From Faecalibacterium hattorii (GTDB taxonomy: Bacteria > Bacillota > Clostridia > Oscillospirales > Ruminococcaceae): a stretch of DNA of 64,000 bases. Below the pieces are notes generated by a model, which was not told where the DNA came from, searched no databases, and saw nothing but the letters and a program-made list of their open reading frames with translations. The stretch covers positions 62,001-126,000 of the forward strand of contig NZ_PRLC01000008.1 in NCBI RefSeq assembly GCF_003287455.1, read 5' to 3'. Below, piece after piece: positions 7,256-15,621 of this stretch. Numbering within the stretch: the stretch's first letter is position 1; each line of letters starts with the position of its first letter. A program made the position numbers and the translations under genes.

Positions 7256-8791
7256 TTATCTCTCCTGCTGTGCCTGCTCTTCCTCCCGGAAAAAGGACGC
7301 AACATTCTGCTTTGCGGTTTTCAGTTTGAGCAGTTCCTCTTTAGCTTCCTTGTACTGCTCGTAGAACTTTGCCTTTTCGGATGCCAGCTGCGCATACTCG
7401 ACTTCCAGCTTTTTCGGGCTGGGCAGCTTGGTGATGTCGTTTGCCTTGAAATAGGCTGCTGCCACCCGGTATGCTGTCAGCTCTGCATGGTGCTGCTCCT
7501 CAAAGGCTGCGGGTCGCTTGGCGGTCTTTAACTGCTGTGTGATGTTCTTGGTGCTGGTGTAGGCTGCGACCTGATAGCGCAGCTCTTTGTTGGCCTTCAT
7601 GCGACCTTCGAGGTCTTTCACCACCGCCAGCGAGTCGTGATACTTGGTTTCCAGTTCGGTGATGCGCTGGTTCAGGGCGTCCTCGTCGGTCAAGTTCTTT
7701 TCCTGCAGAAGCTTCACGGTCTGTGCCATAACTTTGAGATTGTGTTTCGTGAGCCAACGCTTATAGCCAATGCCTTTGCCCTCGGTCGTTCTCGACTGGA
7801 TGTCGATCAGTTTCCCGATGGTATCCTGCTTGAACTGCGCCTTGGGTTTGCGCTCGACGTTTGCCTGCAATGTGGCAAGCACTGCCGCCTTGTCGTAGTT
7901 GTCACCGAGATGTTTCGCCCGGACAAACTTCGTTCTGCCAGCGGGCAGATAGCTGAGCTGCCCACGGCTTTCCTTGACGGCAATACCATACTTCTGCATG
8001 AGCCTGTCAGAAAATTCTTCAAAGCTCGTGGCACGGTACAATACAGACGAAATCTGTCTCCGTAAAGTATCCTTCACAGTTTCAAACTTCTTCTGCCGGG
8101 GCTGCTGTCCAGTTGCGGTGAGGGCTGCGTTCTCACGGTCAAGTTTCAACTGGCCGCGTCTGCGCACCCAATACTCGGCTTCGCTCACGCGCTCTTTCGA
8201 GCCGTTGAGCAGATCGATCTGGTACAGTCCAGCACCTTCGCACAACTCCATGACCTCGACACGCAAGTGCCGCATGGTCTGGGCAGTGCTGGAGTGCTTC
8301 ATGCCCTCTAGCCAGTCACGGGGCTTCTGCATATAGGGCTTGCGTTCCACCTCGCGCATTCGGATGCTGCCGATCACGATGTGGACATGGATGTTCCCCG
8401 AATGGTTGTGCCCATCCGGGTGGGTGCAGACGATGGCAGGATGACCGGGGAAGTTTTCTTCGCAGAATTTCAGGCCAAGAGTCTGTGCCGTTTCCATGGT
8501 CAAGCCGTTGTCGGCTGCATCTCTGGGGTCAAAGCTGATGATATACTGGTGGCTCTTAATATCACCATGCCGGGTGTTCTTGCCATACTTGCGGTTTGCC
8601 AGCAGACAGGCAGTTGCAAACGAGAAATCGCCACACTCAAGGGTGTCGAGCAGGTAGGATTCCCGCAGCATGGGTCGGCCTTGTTCGTCCAGAATTACCT
8701 TGCCGGAAAATTCATCGTGCTGGTAAACGAGGTACGCTTCGATGGCGGTGTAGTCCGAGTTTTTAGAGGCGATATGCTTGAGCGTTGCCAT
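7256..8791 (-). CDS. Relaxase/mobilisation nuclease (MobP-like, Mob_relaxase family)
   Basis: 511 residues. The N-terminal 200 residues form a relaxase domain with the metal-binding triad HNHSGNIHVHIVIG near residue 130 and an upstream Tyr in SDYTAIEAYLVYQ. The C-terminal half is Lys/Glu-rich and helical. It nicks oriT to start mobilisation of the element. The start at 8791 (MATLKHIA) matches the usual N-terminus; an ATG nine bases earlier is possible. It overlaps the MobC gene by about 30 bases, showing translational coupling. No coupling protein or type IV secretion genes are nearby, so transfer would need a helper. Confidence 0.85.
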   Translation of the reverse strand: MATLKHIASKNSDYTAIEAYLVYQHDEFSGKVILDEQGRPMLRESYLLDTLECGDFSFATACLLANRKYGKNTRHGDIKSHQYIISFDPRDAADNGLTMETAQTLGLKFCEENFPGHPAIVCTHPDGHNHSGNIHVHIVIGSIRMREVERKPYMQKPRDWLEGMKHSSTAQTMRHLRVEVMELCEGAGLYQIDLLNGSKERVSEAEYWVRRRGQLKLDRENAALTATGQQPRQKKFETVKDTLRRQISSVLYRATSFEEFSDRLMQKYGIAVKESRGQLSYLPAGRTKFVRAKHLGDNYDKAAVLATLQANVERKPKAQFKQDTIGKLIDIQSRTTEGKGIGYKRWLTKHNLKVMAQTVKLLQEKNLTDEDALNQRITELETKYHDSLAVVKDLEGRMKANKELRYQVAAYTSTKNITQQLKTAKRPAAFEEQHHAELTAYRVAAAYFKANDITKLPSPKKLEVEYAQLASEKAKFYEQYKEAKEELLKLKTAKQNVASFFREEEQAQQER

Positions 8792-9197
8792 ACAGTTCAC
8801 CCAGAACTTTCTCGGCGTGCAGCCGAAATGCGGTCAGGTCTGCAAGTTCGTCAAGGATTTTCGCCCGGATCTGCGCGGTGTCTGCACCGCCGGAATTGAA
8901 GTGCCTTGCAAGCTGGTTGAGGTTGGTGCCCACCTTGCTGCACTGGGCAAGCAGGGTGGAAACAGCGGTCAGGGTTTCTTCTCCGCCACCTGCAACGATG
9001 ACCGCTTTCTCGATCTTGACGTTGTGGATGGCACGGCGGATAAAAGTGGAGAGGGAGAGATTCAGGAGTTTGCAAGTGAGTTCCAGTGACGCTTTTTCCT
9101 CCGCTGTCACACGGAACTTGATGACGTGCGTTTTGCTGTTCGGCGTGTCGTGGTGCTGGGAATTGCTAGGGGTCGATTGAACATTCGTTTTGGTCAT
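8763..9197 (-). CDS. MobC-like mobilisation accessory protein
   Basis: 144 residues with a ribbon-helix-helix-like N-terminal half (THVIKFRVTAEEKASLELTC, then LSLSTFIRRAIHN) and the MobC-type helical segment TNLNQLARHFNSGG. MobC proteins bind oriT and help the relaxase melt it. The start at 9197 has a clear AGGAGG. It is the first gene of the mobC-relaxase-parB operon, and oriT is expected in the noncoding region upstream (9200-9450). Confidence 0.8.
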   Translation of the reverse strand: MTKTNVQSTPSNSQHHDTPNSKTHVIKFRVTAEEKASLELTCKLLNLSLSTFIRRAIHNVKIEKAVIVAGGGEETLTAVSTLLAQCSKVGTNLNQLARHFNSGGADTAQIRAKILDELADLTAFRLHAEKVLGELYGNAQAYRL

Positions 9198-9446
9198 TGT
9201 ACCTCCTGTCTGTTCGATAACTCCTCGGTGAAGTTATGTAAAGCACGACACGCCGTTGCTGTTCGCACCGTCAGGTGCGAACCATGAGCAGGGTTTGGGG
9301 CAGGCACGCCCCAACAAGATCACTTGGAAAACTCGCAAGAGTTTGAGAAGTGAAGTCCCGGATGGACAGAACATTTTCAAGAATTGAAAATTTGTGGCCA
9401 CGGGACGGTTCTTGCCCTCTACCGCTGCGCTCAAAACGCTTCATCA

Positions 9447-9554
9447 GCAAATGTTTCCGAATTGTTAAGACGCAAAAAATAAGTAGCGGGGCTCTGCTCA
9501 TGTAATGGTGTCGCCGTTTACTCCGAACGAAGTTCCTGCCCCTGTTTGTGCAGC
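9447..9554. repeat. Dispersed repeat B, copy 1
   Basis: About 108 bases nearly identical, in inverted orientation, to 43757-43866. It includes AATTGTTAAGACGC and GTAGCGGGGCTCTG blocks. It is noncoding in both places. Confidence 0.8.
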
Positions 9555-9932
9555 GGCGTTTTCCGGCTCGCTCACAGAAAGTGTGAGGTCGTGGCACGGT
9601 ATCACGTTCAGACGGCTTATGAAGGAATCAAGGTGCGGTATGAAGAAAGCCGGGCGCAGTGCGGACACTACGTTCTGCTTCTTTCAAGCACAAGAATAAC
9701 ACTTTGGAGTTGTATAGTCAACAACTAAAAACAAATTTCAGAGACTTGTACAACCACATAAGATTTTATTTGTGAAAAAGAAAAATACCGCCCACGCAGC
9801 GCAGCGATGGATTTTGTCGGGGGAATCGGCGGCAAAATGAATCGGGTGTGTTGCGGGGCGGTAAATTCTTCGTGGACTTTTCCTCACGGAAGTGGTGGGT
9901 CTCACGGTGATAACCAACCACTTTCTGTGGCT

Positions 9933-9949
9933 GTGTTCAAAATGAACAC
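9933..9949. promoter_or_regulatory. Palindrome of the TCAA-TTGA family
   Basis: GTGTTCA-AAA-TGAACAC is a perfect 7-bp dyad. Its core resembles the palindromes at 43989, 52919, 53317 and 53414 near other mobile-element genes. It may be a binding site for an element-encoded protein. Confidence 0.45.
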
Positions 9950-10187
9950 GACCACATCTTGTGGATGGATTTGAACCAATCCACAAAATCAATGGGATTT
10001 ACAAGAAAAATACCACGGCATGTAAAATGCGTCAAGAGGGTTTTGAAAAATTTATTGAAGTGAAGCAAGAAAAGTATGACACATCTTGTAGCTTTAGGAA
10101 AAAATACGCTATGTGAATCAGAACAAACCCCATTTTCTGTCTGCGGTAGATCTTTCTATTGCCGGCAGCAACAGGATGTTGCATTTT

Positions 10188-10345
10188 TGACCATTGTCTA
10201 ACAATCGATGCAAAAAAATGCAGGGGAAAAACCCCTCAGATGGTTAGGCAAAACAAATTCATGAAGTAAAAATAGCACTCCCACCGGGCGTTGTCAAGCA
10301 GAGACAGACAAGTTTACAGGGGCGAATTTTTTTCGATGCGGGAAA
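10188..10345. repeat. Decayed inverted copy of the 42.6-42.8 kb promoter region
   Basis: Minus-strand copy of the region upstream of the Tp47-like gene. It retains the TTGACA promoter block (about 10271-10299, minus strand) and the GGGG/CCCC hairpin (10224-10236). One arm of the GTTAG-N6-CTAAC dyad is lost and the Tp47-like gene is missing. It marks one end of the inverted duplication. Confidence 0.7.
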
Positions 10346-10423
10346 CGTTTTGCTTCCTCTATGCCGCAGGGGAGGCTCCAATAACGAAATCTTTTTCAAA
10401 ATCTCCGAAAATGGCTAAACTTC

Positions 10424-10452
10424 TTGACAGAGGAGACGGCAGGGCGTATTAT
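10424..10452 (+). promoter_or_regulatory. Promoter of the enzyme cluster
   Basis: TTGACA at 10424-10429 and TATTAT at 10447-10452 with a 17-base spacer. The inverted copy at about 41655-41690 keeps the same boxes and spacing. It is followed by a small hairpin and the dyad at 10498. Confidence 0.65.
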
Positions 10453-10465
10453 TTTGGCAGAAGGA

Positions 10466-10486
10466 CCGCTGAGAAGCGGCTTTTTA
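10466..10486 (+). terminator. Short leader hairpin with T tract
   Basis: CCGCT-GAGA-AGCGG followed by CTTTTTAT, directly after the promoter at 10424-10452 and before the dyad at 10498. The same order of promoter, hairpin with T tract and dyad is seen in the second copy (minus strand near 41625-41650). It probably attenuates transcription. Confidence 0.5.
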
Positions 10487-10497
10487 TAAGACTGAAA

Positions 10498-10513
10498 GTT
10501 AGCTTTACCTAAC
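10498..10513 (+). promoter_or_regulatory. Dyad operator GTTAG-N6-CTAAC
   Basis: A perfect 5-base inverted repeat with a six-base spacer, 79 bases before the first gene of the cluster. It is one of five such sites in the window. Confidence 0.6.
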
Positions 10514-10591
10514 TCAAAACTCTACCCTATACGAAGAAATATATCTCTTCTATTTACAGGTGGAAAATAAATAGAGAAGGAGCGTATCAGG

Positions 10592-11359
10592 ATGAAAATT
10601 TACCATTTTGGTGCAGAGGATGCCCCGGTGCTGTTGCTGCTGCCGGGCACCTGTTGCCATTGGAAAAGCAATTTCGGTGCGGTGATCCCGCTTCTGGCTG
10701 ACAGCTTCCGGGTGCTGTGCGTCAGCTACGATGGCTTTGATGAGACGGAACAGACCGAATTTCCCACCATGCTGGAGGAGACCGAAAAGATCGAGGCCTA
10801 CCTCAAGACCCACTGCGGCGGTCACATCCGGGCGGCCTACGGCTGCTCTCTGGGCGGCTCGTTTGTGGGGCTGCTGGCGGCACGGCAGAACATCCACATG
10901 GACTTTGGCATTCTGGGCAGCTCCGATCTGGATCAGGCATCGCCGCTGGCGGCAAGATTGCAGACTGATTTTCTGCTGCCATTGATCTACCCTGTGGTGC
11001 GGGACGGAAAGTTCAAGGCAAAATTTCTCCAAAAGCGTCTGGATAAGCGTGCCAGAGAGTCGGGGGATTATGTCAAAGCCTTTCTGAAAATGTTCGGTGA
11101 GGCCCGCCCTTATGTGACCATGCAGAGCTGTAAAAATCAGTTCTACTCCGATCTTAGCACTCCGCTGCCGGATAAGATCCATGTGCCCGGTACCGAGATC
11201 CATATTTTTTACGCCCTGAAAATGGGCGCAAAATATCGTGCCCGGTATCAGCAGCATTTTGCACATCCTGTTCTCCATGAGCAGAACTTGCAGCACGAGG
11301 AATTGCTGGCCTGTCACCCGGAGCAGTGGGCGCATCTGGTAAAAAGTATTGCATTGTGA
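10592..11359 (+). CDS. Alpha/beta hydrolase, first gene of the metal-type cluster
   Basis: 255 residues with the alpha/beta-hydrolase core: an early PGTCCHW strand-loop, DGFDETE, and the nucleophile elbow GCSLGG (Ser at about residue 88). No signal peptide, so it is cytoplasmic. Serine esterases of this fold open ester bonds; in siderophore systems they release iron from imported chelates, a possible role here (inference). It starts at ATG 10592 with an AGAAGGAG. The methyltransferase follows 26 bases later. In the inverted copy at 41.5 kb this gene survives only as its last 22 codons. Confidence 0.8.
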   Translation: MKIYHFGAEDAPVLLLLPGTCCHWKSNFGAVIPLLADSFRVLCVSYDGFDETEQTEFPTMLEETEKIEAYLKTHCGGHIRAAYGCSLGGSFVGLLAARQNIHMDFGILGSSDLDQASPLAARLQTDFLLPLIYPVVRDGKFKAKFLQKRLDKRARESGDYVKAFLKMFGEARPYVTMQSCKNQFYSDLSTPLPDKIHVPGTEIHIFYALKMGAKYRARYQQHFAHPVLHEQNLQHEELLACHPEQWAHLVKSIAL

Positions 11360-11385
11360 ACGGTAAATAGAAAGAGGGTGGCGTT

Positions 11386-11994
11386 ATGTCCTTTTTTGAA
11401 AACACCCGAAAGCCCGTAGGCCTTGGCGGGAAGATCATGGTTGCTATGATGAACTTTGGACACAGCGCAATGGCAGAATGGGGGCTGCGCTTTTTACAGC
11501 CTGCCCCGGATGCCATGGTGCTGGACTGCGGCTGCGGCGGTGGAGCGAACATTAAGACACTGCTGAAACTGTGCCCCAACGGCAAGGTGCAGGGCATCGA
11601 CTACTCAGCTGTCAGCGTGGAAAAAACGCGAAAGGTCAATGCCAGAGCCATTGCGGCAGGACGGTGTGCCGTGCAGCAGGCAAGTGTGGCAGAGCTGCCG
11701 TTTGAAGCGGAGCAGTTTGATGCGGTGACCGCCTTTGAAACGGTCTATTTCTGGCCGGAACTTGCGCAGAATTTCAGAGAGGTCTATCGGGTGCTGAAGT
11801 CCGGCGGGGTCTTTTTCATCTGCAATGAAGCAAACGGCGAAACGATAAAAGACGACAAATGGACGCAGATCATCGATGGCATGACCATCTATACGGACAC
11901 TGCACTGAAAGAGTATCTGGAAAAAGCAGGATTTTGTCAGATCCAGAGCCACAAAAACAAAAAGGGCTGGCTTTGCATCACAGCACAGAAATGA
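11386..11994 (+). CDS. Class I SAM-dependent methyltransferase (UbiE/Methyltransf_11 type), copy 1
   Basis: 202 residues with motif I LDCGCGGGAN (about residues 45-54), GIDYSAVSVE, the post-I segment VAELPFEAEQFDAVTAFET and LKSGGVFFI. This fold transfers a methyl group from S-adenosylmethionine to a small molecule. The start at 11386 follows AGAGGGTGG. It is nearly identical to the gene at 40889-41500, so it belongs to the duplicated block. The MBL-fold gene follows nine bases after its stop. Confidence 0.85.
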   Translation: MSFFENTRKPVGLGGKIMVAMMNFGHSAMAEWGLRFLQPAPDAMVLDCGCGGGANIKTLLKLCPNGKVQGIDYSAVSVEKTRKVNARAIAAGRCAVQQASVAELPFEAEQFDAVTAFETVYFWPELAQNFREVYRVLKSGGVFFICNEANGETIKDDKWTQIIDGMTIYTDTALKEYLEKAGFCQIQSHKNKKGWLCITAQK

Positions 11995-12003
11995 GGTGTA
12001 ATC

Positions 12004-12867
12004 ATGTCGAAAAAAGCAACGGAATTTCAAAGAAAAGCAATGAGCTGGATGTACCGGGGCAAGGAAATCTTCAAGCCTTTGAACACCGGCTGGATCGACG
12101 AGAATGTTGCCTGTGTGCGCGAATGGGTGGCGAACATCTTCTTCTACCGCAAAGGCGATACAACCATTATGGTCGATGCAGGCTATAACTACGACCGCCT
12201 TGCCGAAAAAATGAGCTGGCTTGGGATTGATCCGAAGTCGATACACCATATCCTTATCACCCATCAGGACACCGACCATGTAGGTGCGGTGGAAGCAGAC
12301 AGTCCGGGGCTGTTCCGGAATGCGAAGCTGTACATCGGCGAGATCGAGAACCGGTATCTCACCGGCGAGGTGCGGCGAAAAGTCATCTATCATCTCTATA
12401 AATTGCCGCAGGTCACGATCAACAACGAAAAGGTACTGCTGCACGATGGACAGGTACTTGACATTGACGGCGTCAGGATCGAGTGTTTTCTGGTTCCCGG
12501 TCATACATGGGGACATATGGTCTACCTCATTGACGATAAGTACCTTTTTACCGGCGACACGCTGTGGTTTGGTGCGGACGGCGGATACAGTTTTATTTCT
12601 TCGCTGGCAGAGGATAACAAGCTGGCGGTGAAGTCTTTGGCTTTGCTGGAGAAAAAGCTGAGAAAACGTGGGCTGCATCCGCTGTTCATTACCGGTCACA
12701 CAGGTTGGACGGACAACATGGAGTTTGCCTTTGCGCACAAAAATGAGCTGTGCTCGCCTTTCAAGAAAAGAGCCCACGACCCCAATGCGCTTTACGATGC
12801 CTATGATGAATCCGATGATACTGAGGAAAACTCAAAAAGCGGGTACTTGAAGGGCGTGGGAAGATAA
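12004..12867 (+). CDS. Metallo-beta-lactamase-fold hydrolase with variant metal motif
   Basis: 287 residues. The MBL fold is shown by THQDTDHVGA (the HxHxDH position), PGHTWGHMVYL, FTGDTLWF and ITGHTGW. In the first motif the second His is Asp (HQDTDH), which changes a metal ligand; several MBL subfamilies tolerate this, and the rest of the site is intact. MBL proteins hydrolyse thioesters, lactones or phosphoesters. It is in the same transcription unit as the methyltransferase before it. The Asp/Glu-rich tail looks disordered. The second copy of the cluster lacks it. Confidence 0.82.
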   Translation: MSKKATEFQRKAMSWMYRGKEIFKPLNTGWIDENVACVREWVANIFFYRKGDTTIMVDAGYNYDRLAEKMSWLGIDPKSIHHILITHQDTDHVGAVEADSPGLFRNAKLYIGEIENRYLTGEVRRKVIYHLYKLPQVTINNEKVLLHDGQVLDIDGVRIECFLVPGHTWGHMVYLIDDKYLFTGDTLWFGADGGYSFISSLAEDNKLAVKSLALLEKKLRKRGLHPLFITGHTGWTDNMEFAFAHKNELCSPFKKRAHDPNALYDAYDESDDTEENSKSGYLKGVGR

Positions 12868-12957
12868 GGAAGTGCAGGCGGCGCACCGGCACTCTTTGAC
12901 GCGATGACAGAGCGTGATCCGAAAAAATAATGCTGCAAAAACCAAGGGGCGGATGGT

Positions 12958-13755
12958 ATGAGAACTTTGGAATATGGAACAGGACATGAAAAGACGCTGC
13001 TGTTTCTGCCGTGCACGGCAGAGCCGGAGTGGGCGTTCACCGACTCGGTTGGTCTGCTTTCGCAGGATTACCATGTGATGCAGATCGTCTATGACGGTCA
13101 CGGCGAAACGGGAGAAGACTTTATCTCTGTGGAGACGACAGTAGACGAGGTAACAGATTGGCTGCAAGCGCGCGGCATTACCCACTTGAACGCGGCATAT
13201 GGCTGTTCTCTGGGCGGTGCGTGTCTGACACGCTTTCTCGCCTTGGGAAAAATCCCGGTCGAGCGCGCCGTTATTGATGCAGGCATTACGCCGTATCGGA
13301 TGCCGCTGATTTTGCGCCGTCTCGCCTGCCTGCGTGACAATCTTGGTTTCAGGCTCATAGCGAAGAGCCGCAAGGTCCTTGAGACGGTCTATCCGCCAGA
13401 GCGCTGGACGATGCCGGGGCGCGATCCAGTGAAGGAGTATGATGCGCTGGCGGCGTATCTGAAAACCTATTCAAAACGCACCGTCCGCAACATTTTCTGG
13501 TCGGCGAACAATTATACTCTGCCGACGAAGCCGGCTGAAATGGGCTGCCAAATCACATATTGGTACGGCGAAGAGGAAAAGCAGGCACGACACAGCAATA
13601 TCTGCTTTATAAAGCAATATTTTCCACGGGCGCAACTGCATGAAATTCCGAAGATGGATCACGCGGAGCTTGTGATGATGTATCCGCAGGATTTTTATCG
13701 GAGAATCATGGAGTTCCTGACACACACATCGGCAGCTCAAAACAAAAGAAGCTGA
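12958..13755 (+). CDS. Alpha/beta hydrolase, second of the cluster
   Basis: 265 residues. The nucleophile elbow GCSLGG (Ser at about residue 83) and YDGHGETG correspond to the same positions in the hydrolase at 10592, and MDHAELVMMYP near the end supplies the catalytic His. The proteins are related but clearly diverged. No signal peptide. The start at 12958 has AAGGGGCGG. A 90-base gap with no gene separates it from the MBL gene, and a membrane-protein gene follows. Substrate unknown. Confidence 0.78.
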   Translation: MRTLEYGTGHEKTLLFLPCTAEPEWAFTDSVGLLSQDYHVMQIVYDGHGETGEDFISVETTVDEVTDWLQARGITHLNAAYGCSLGGACLTRFLALGKIPVERAVIDAGITPYRMPLILRRLACLRDNLGFRLIAKSRKVLETVYPPERWTMPGRDPVKEYDALAAYLKTYSKRTVRNIFWSANNYTLPTKPAEMGCQITYWYGEEEKQARHSNICFIKQYFPRAQLHEIPKMDHAELVMMYPQDFYRRIMEFLTHTSAAQNKRS

Positions 13756-13817
13756 AAGAAAGGAAAAATCAGAATGCTCTATCCGCAGCTTTTTGGATTC
13801 AACGGAGATATAGGCTG

Positions 13818-14312
13818 ATGAAAATCATCGTTGCAATTGCTTTTTATTTTCTGTATTGGGGCGTATGTTTTCTTGGAACAGGCACGGACAAGAAAAATCT
13901 CATGGGGCTGCGTTCTTATCCCGAAGAAGTTCAAAACCGTGTGCGAAGCGACCATCAGCTTGGAAAGGCTGTTCCGAAGAGGAAATCCACCGCTGCCGTT
14001 TGGCTCAGCAATCTTTTGCTTTTCACAGTCGTGTTTTCCGCTTTAGGACTTACGCTGAGAGGCGTGCTGAACTTGGACGGTTATCTGTCGGCATTTTGGT
14101 ACTTTCTTGCGTTCAGCGAGGGGCTTGGGTTGTTCGATCTTTTGGTGATCGATCTTCTCTGGTGGCGCAACACAAAACGTACCCGCTTCTCTTTCCTGCC
14201 GGAGAAGAAATACTATCAAAATCCGAAAAAGCATATCGAATCGTTTTGGCGCGGTATCCCGTTGTTTGCCGCAGTCGCTGCACTGTCAGCCTTGATCGTC
14301 ACGGCGTTTTGA
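13818..14312 (+). CDS. Small integral membrane protein, unknown
   Basis: 164 residues with four hydrophobic segments (residues about 1-20, 60-80, 90-110 and 145-164) and a basic region between the first and second (KAVPKRKST). I do not recognise a family. It starts 62 bases after the second hydrolase. The ATG at 13818 follows a weak GGAG (13803-13806), so the start is less sure than the frame. It may anchor or export the product of the cluster, but there is no direct evidence. Confidence 0.6.
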   Translation: MKIIVAIAFYFLYWGVCFLGTGTDKKNLMGLRSYPEEVQNRVRSDHQLGKAVPKRKSTAAVWLSNLLLFTVVFSALGLTLRGVLNLDGYLSAFWYFLAFSEGLGLFDLLVIDLLWWRNTKRTRFSFLPEKKYYQNPKKHIESFWRGIPLFAAVAALSALIVTAF

Positions 14313-14326
14313 ACCATACATTGTAG

Positions 14327-14431
14327 AGGGATGGCTGTAAGTGTGATTACACCATCTGCGGCGATCAGGATCTATACTTAAAGGAACATCCCGAATACCG
14401 GGACGAAAACGGATACAGGAGGAACAAGTAA
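14327..14431 (+). pseudogene. Gene fragment, C-terminal end of an unknown protein
   Basis: After an in-frame stop at 14324-14326 the frame reads RDGCKCDYTICGDQD and then a charged tail, ending at 14431. It has no start codon or RBS. The cysteine-rich segment and the TAATG overlap with the next fragment suggest the tail of a truncated gene that was once coupled to its neighbour. Confidence 0.4.
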
Positions 14432-14538
14432 TGCTTTTACAGGTGATTTTGGAAGGTCTTGGGTTGGGTGCTTTGCTATTTCTTGTCTGTGCCGTGGGCA
14501 TCCGCAAAGGGGCTGTTGGGATGGTGCATCTTTACCCC
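14431..14538 (+). pseudogene. Gene fragment, N-terminal end of a membrane protein
   Basis: ATG with AGGAGG upstream begins MLLQVILEGLGLGALLFLVC and continues to about 14538. The DNA then switches to sequence homologous to the methyltransferase tail at about 39961-40125 in another frame. It is a translation start region cut by a recombination junction. Confidence 0.5.
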
Positions 14539-14698
14539 ATGGGACAACCGTTTGCGAGTATCCAGTCGGGGCTATATGTTAGGTTACAGCGACCTGAAAG
14601 ACCCTTCCGTCAGCGGTTTTTTCCGGTTTCTCGCCAAGGTCGGTGACAATGGAATGAAAATGCAGATCGTGAAGATCGGATTTGGAGGCAAGCTATGA
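14539..14698 (+). pseudogene. Tail of an LCM-type methyltransferase gene
   Basis: The frame WDNRLRVSSRGYMLGY through MKMQIVKIGFGG matches the last 50 or so residues of the methyltransferase at 39958-40800. Everything upstream in that gene is missing here. It ends in TGA overlapping the next ATG, as the full gene does in the other copy. Confidence 0.75.
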
Positions 14699-15621
14699 AA
14701 ATTCTGGTATATGGTGCAGGCGTTCTGGGGTGCAATCTGGCAAGAAATCTGCTGCGCGCCGGAAAGGATGTCACTCTGCTTGCGCGGGGAAACTGGGCTG
14801 CGGAGATCAAGCAGAACGGCCTGCGGATCAAGGACAAATTTTCGCTCCGCACCTCGGTCAGCCGCATTCCGGTGGTGACTGAACTTGCACCGGATGCAAT
14901 GTACGATGTGATCTTTGTGGTCCTGCGCTATACACAGCTGGATTCCGTTCTGGACACGCTGCGGGTGAACCGGACGAAGAACATCGTTTTTGTGGGCAAC
15001 AACGTACAGACAAAAGCATTGGCGGCGGCACTTCCGGAAAAGAACGTCCTGTTTGCCTTTGCGCTTTCTGCCGGGCATCGGGAGGCTGACCGGGTGGTCT
15101 CCATCGACCTGAAAAAGATCACTATCGGACAGCTGCCGGGTGCAAAGTCCAATAAACAGTTGATCGGGCGCATCTTCCACGGCACAAAATATAAGGTTGT
15201 TTACGAGCCGAACATGGAGGACTATCTGCTCTGCCATGCCGCGTTTGTGATGCCTGCGGCCTTCGCCTGCTATAAGACAGACGGTGACCTGAAAAAGCTC
15301 AGGGGAGATACCGCGTACCTGAACCGTGTGCTGGATGCCAACATCGAGGGATACCGCGCCATCCGGGATGCCGGGCACACCATTCTGCCCAAGGAGGATG
15401 CAGACTTTGAAGGGGAGAAATACCGCAAGACCTGCCTGCGCTTTTTCAAGCTGATGTGCGCCACTTCGCTGGGCAAGCTCTGCGCCTCCGACCATGCCAT
15501 GAACGCCATCGACGAAATGAGCGCACTAAACCGGGATCTCAAAAAGTTTTTCGATGAGCATGGTGCAGCCTATCCGGTGTGGCAGGTGCTGGAAGCGGAA
15601 GCCGGGAGGTATCTGCGATGA
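14695..15621 (+). CDS. Ketopantoate reductase-like (ApbA/PanE family) dehydrogenase
   Basis: 308 residues with the Rossmann motif GAGVLG (about residues 7-12) and a long LARGNWAAEIKQNGL segment typical of the ApbA/PanE family, then FVVLRYTQLDSVL and VGNNVQ. The classic enzyme reduces 2-dehydropantoate with NADPH, but in this cluster a different 2-oxo or imine substrate is likely (inference). The start has GGAGG nine bases upstream. The stop overlaps the next gene by ATGA. The second copy of the cluster lacks it. Confidence 0.78.
   Translation: MKILVYGAGVLGCNLARNLLRAGKDVTLLARGNWAAEIKQNGLRIKDKFSLRTSVSRIPVVTELAPDAMYDVIFVVLRYTQLDSVLDTLRVNRTKNIVFVGNNVQTKALAAALPEKNVLFAFALSAGHREADRVVSIDLKKITIGQLPGAKSNKQLIGRIFHGTKYKVVYEPNMEDYLLCHAAFVMPAAFACYKTDGDLKKLRGDTAYLNRVLDANIEGYRAIRDAGHTILPKEDADFEGEKYRKTCLRFFKLMCATSLGKLCASDHAMNAIDEMSALNRDLKKFFDEHGAAYPVWQVLEAEAGRYLR

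Larger units (their letters stand above)
5876..10190. mobile_element. Mobilisation-module remnant (mobC, relaxase, parB-like)
   Basis: A minus-strand operon of mobilisation genes plus about 1 kb of palindrome-rich noncoding DNA sits between two dispersed repeats (C at 6004 and B at 9447) that also occur, in inverted order, at 43.8-44.1 kb without the module. No integrase, excisionase or replication gene is adjacent. It looks like an inserted, partly lost mobilisable element. The boundaries are approximate. Confidence 0.5.
9198..10423. other. Long noncoding stretch with repeats and dyads
   Basis: About 1.2 kb without a convincing gene. It holds the probable oriT zone next to MobC, repeat B (9447-9554), a 17-base palindrome GTGTTCA-AAA-TGAACAC (9933-9949), an 8-bp stem TTGTGGAT/ATCCACAA (9959-9986), and a decayed copy of the 42.6-42.8 kb promoter region (10188-10345). 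Short open frames here lack ribosome binding sites. Confidence 0.6.
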
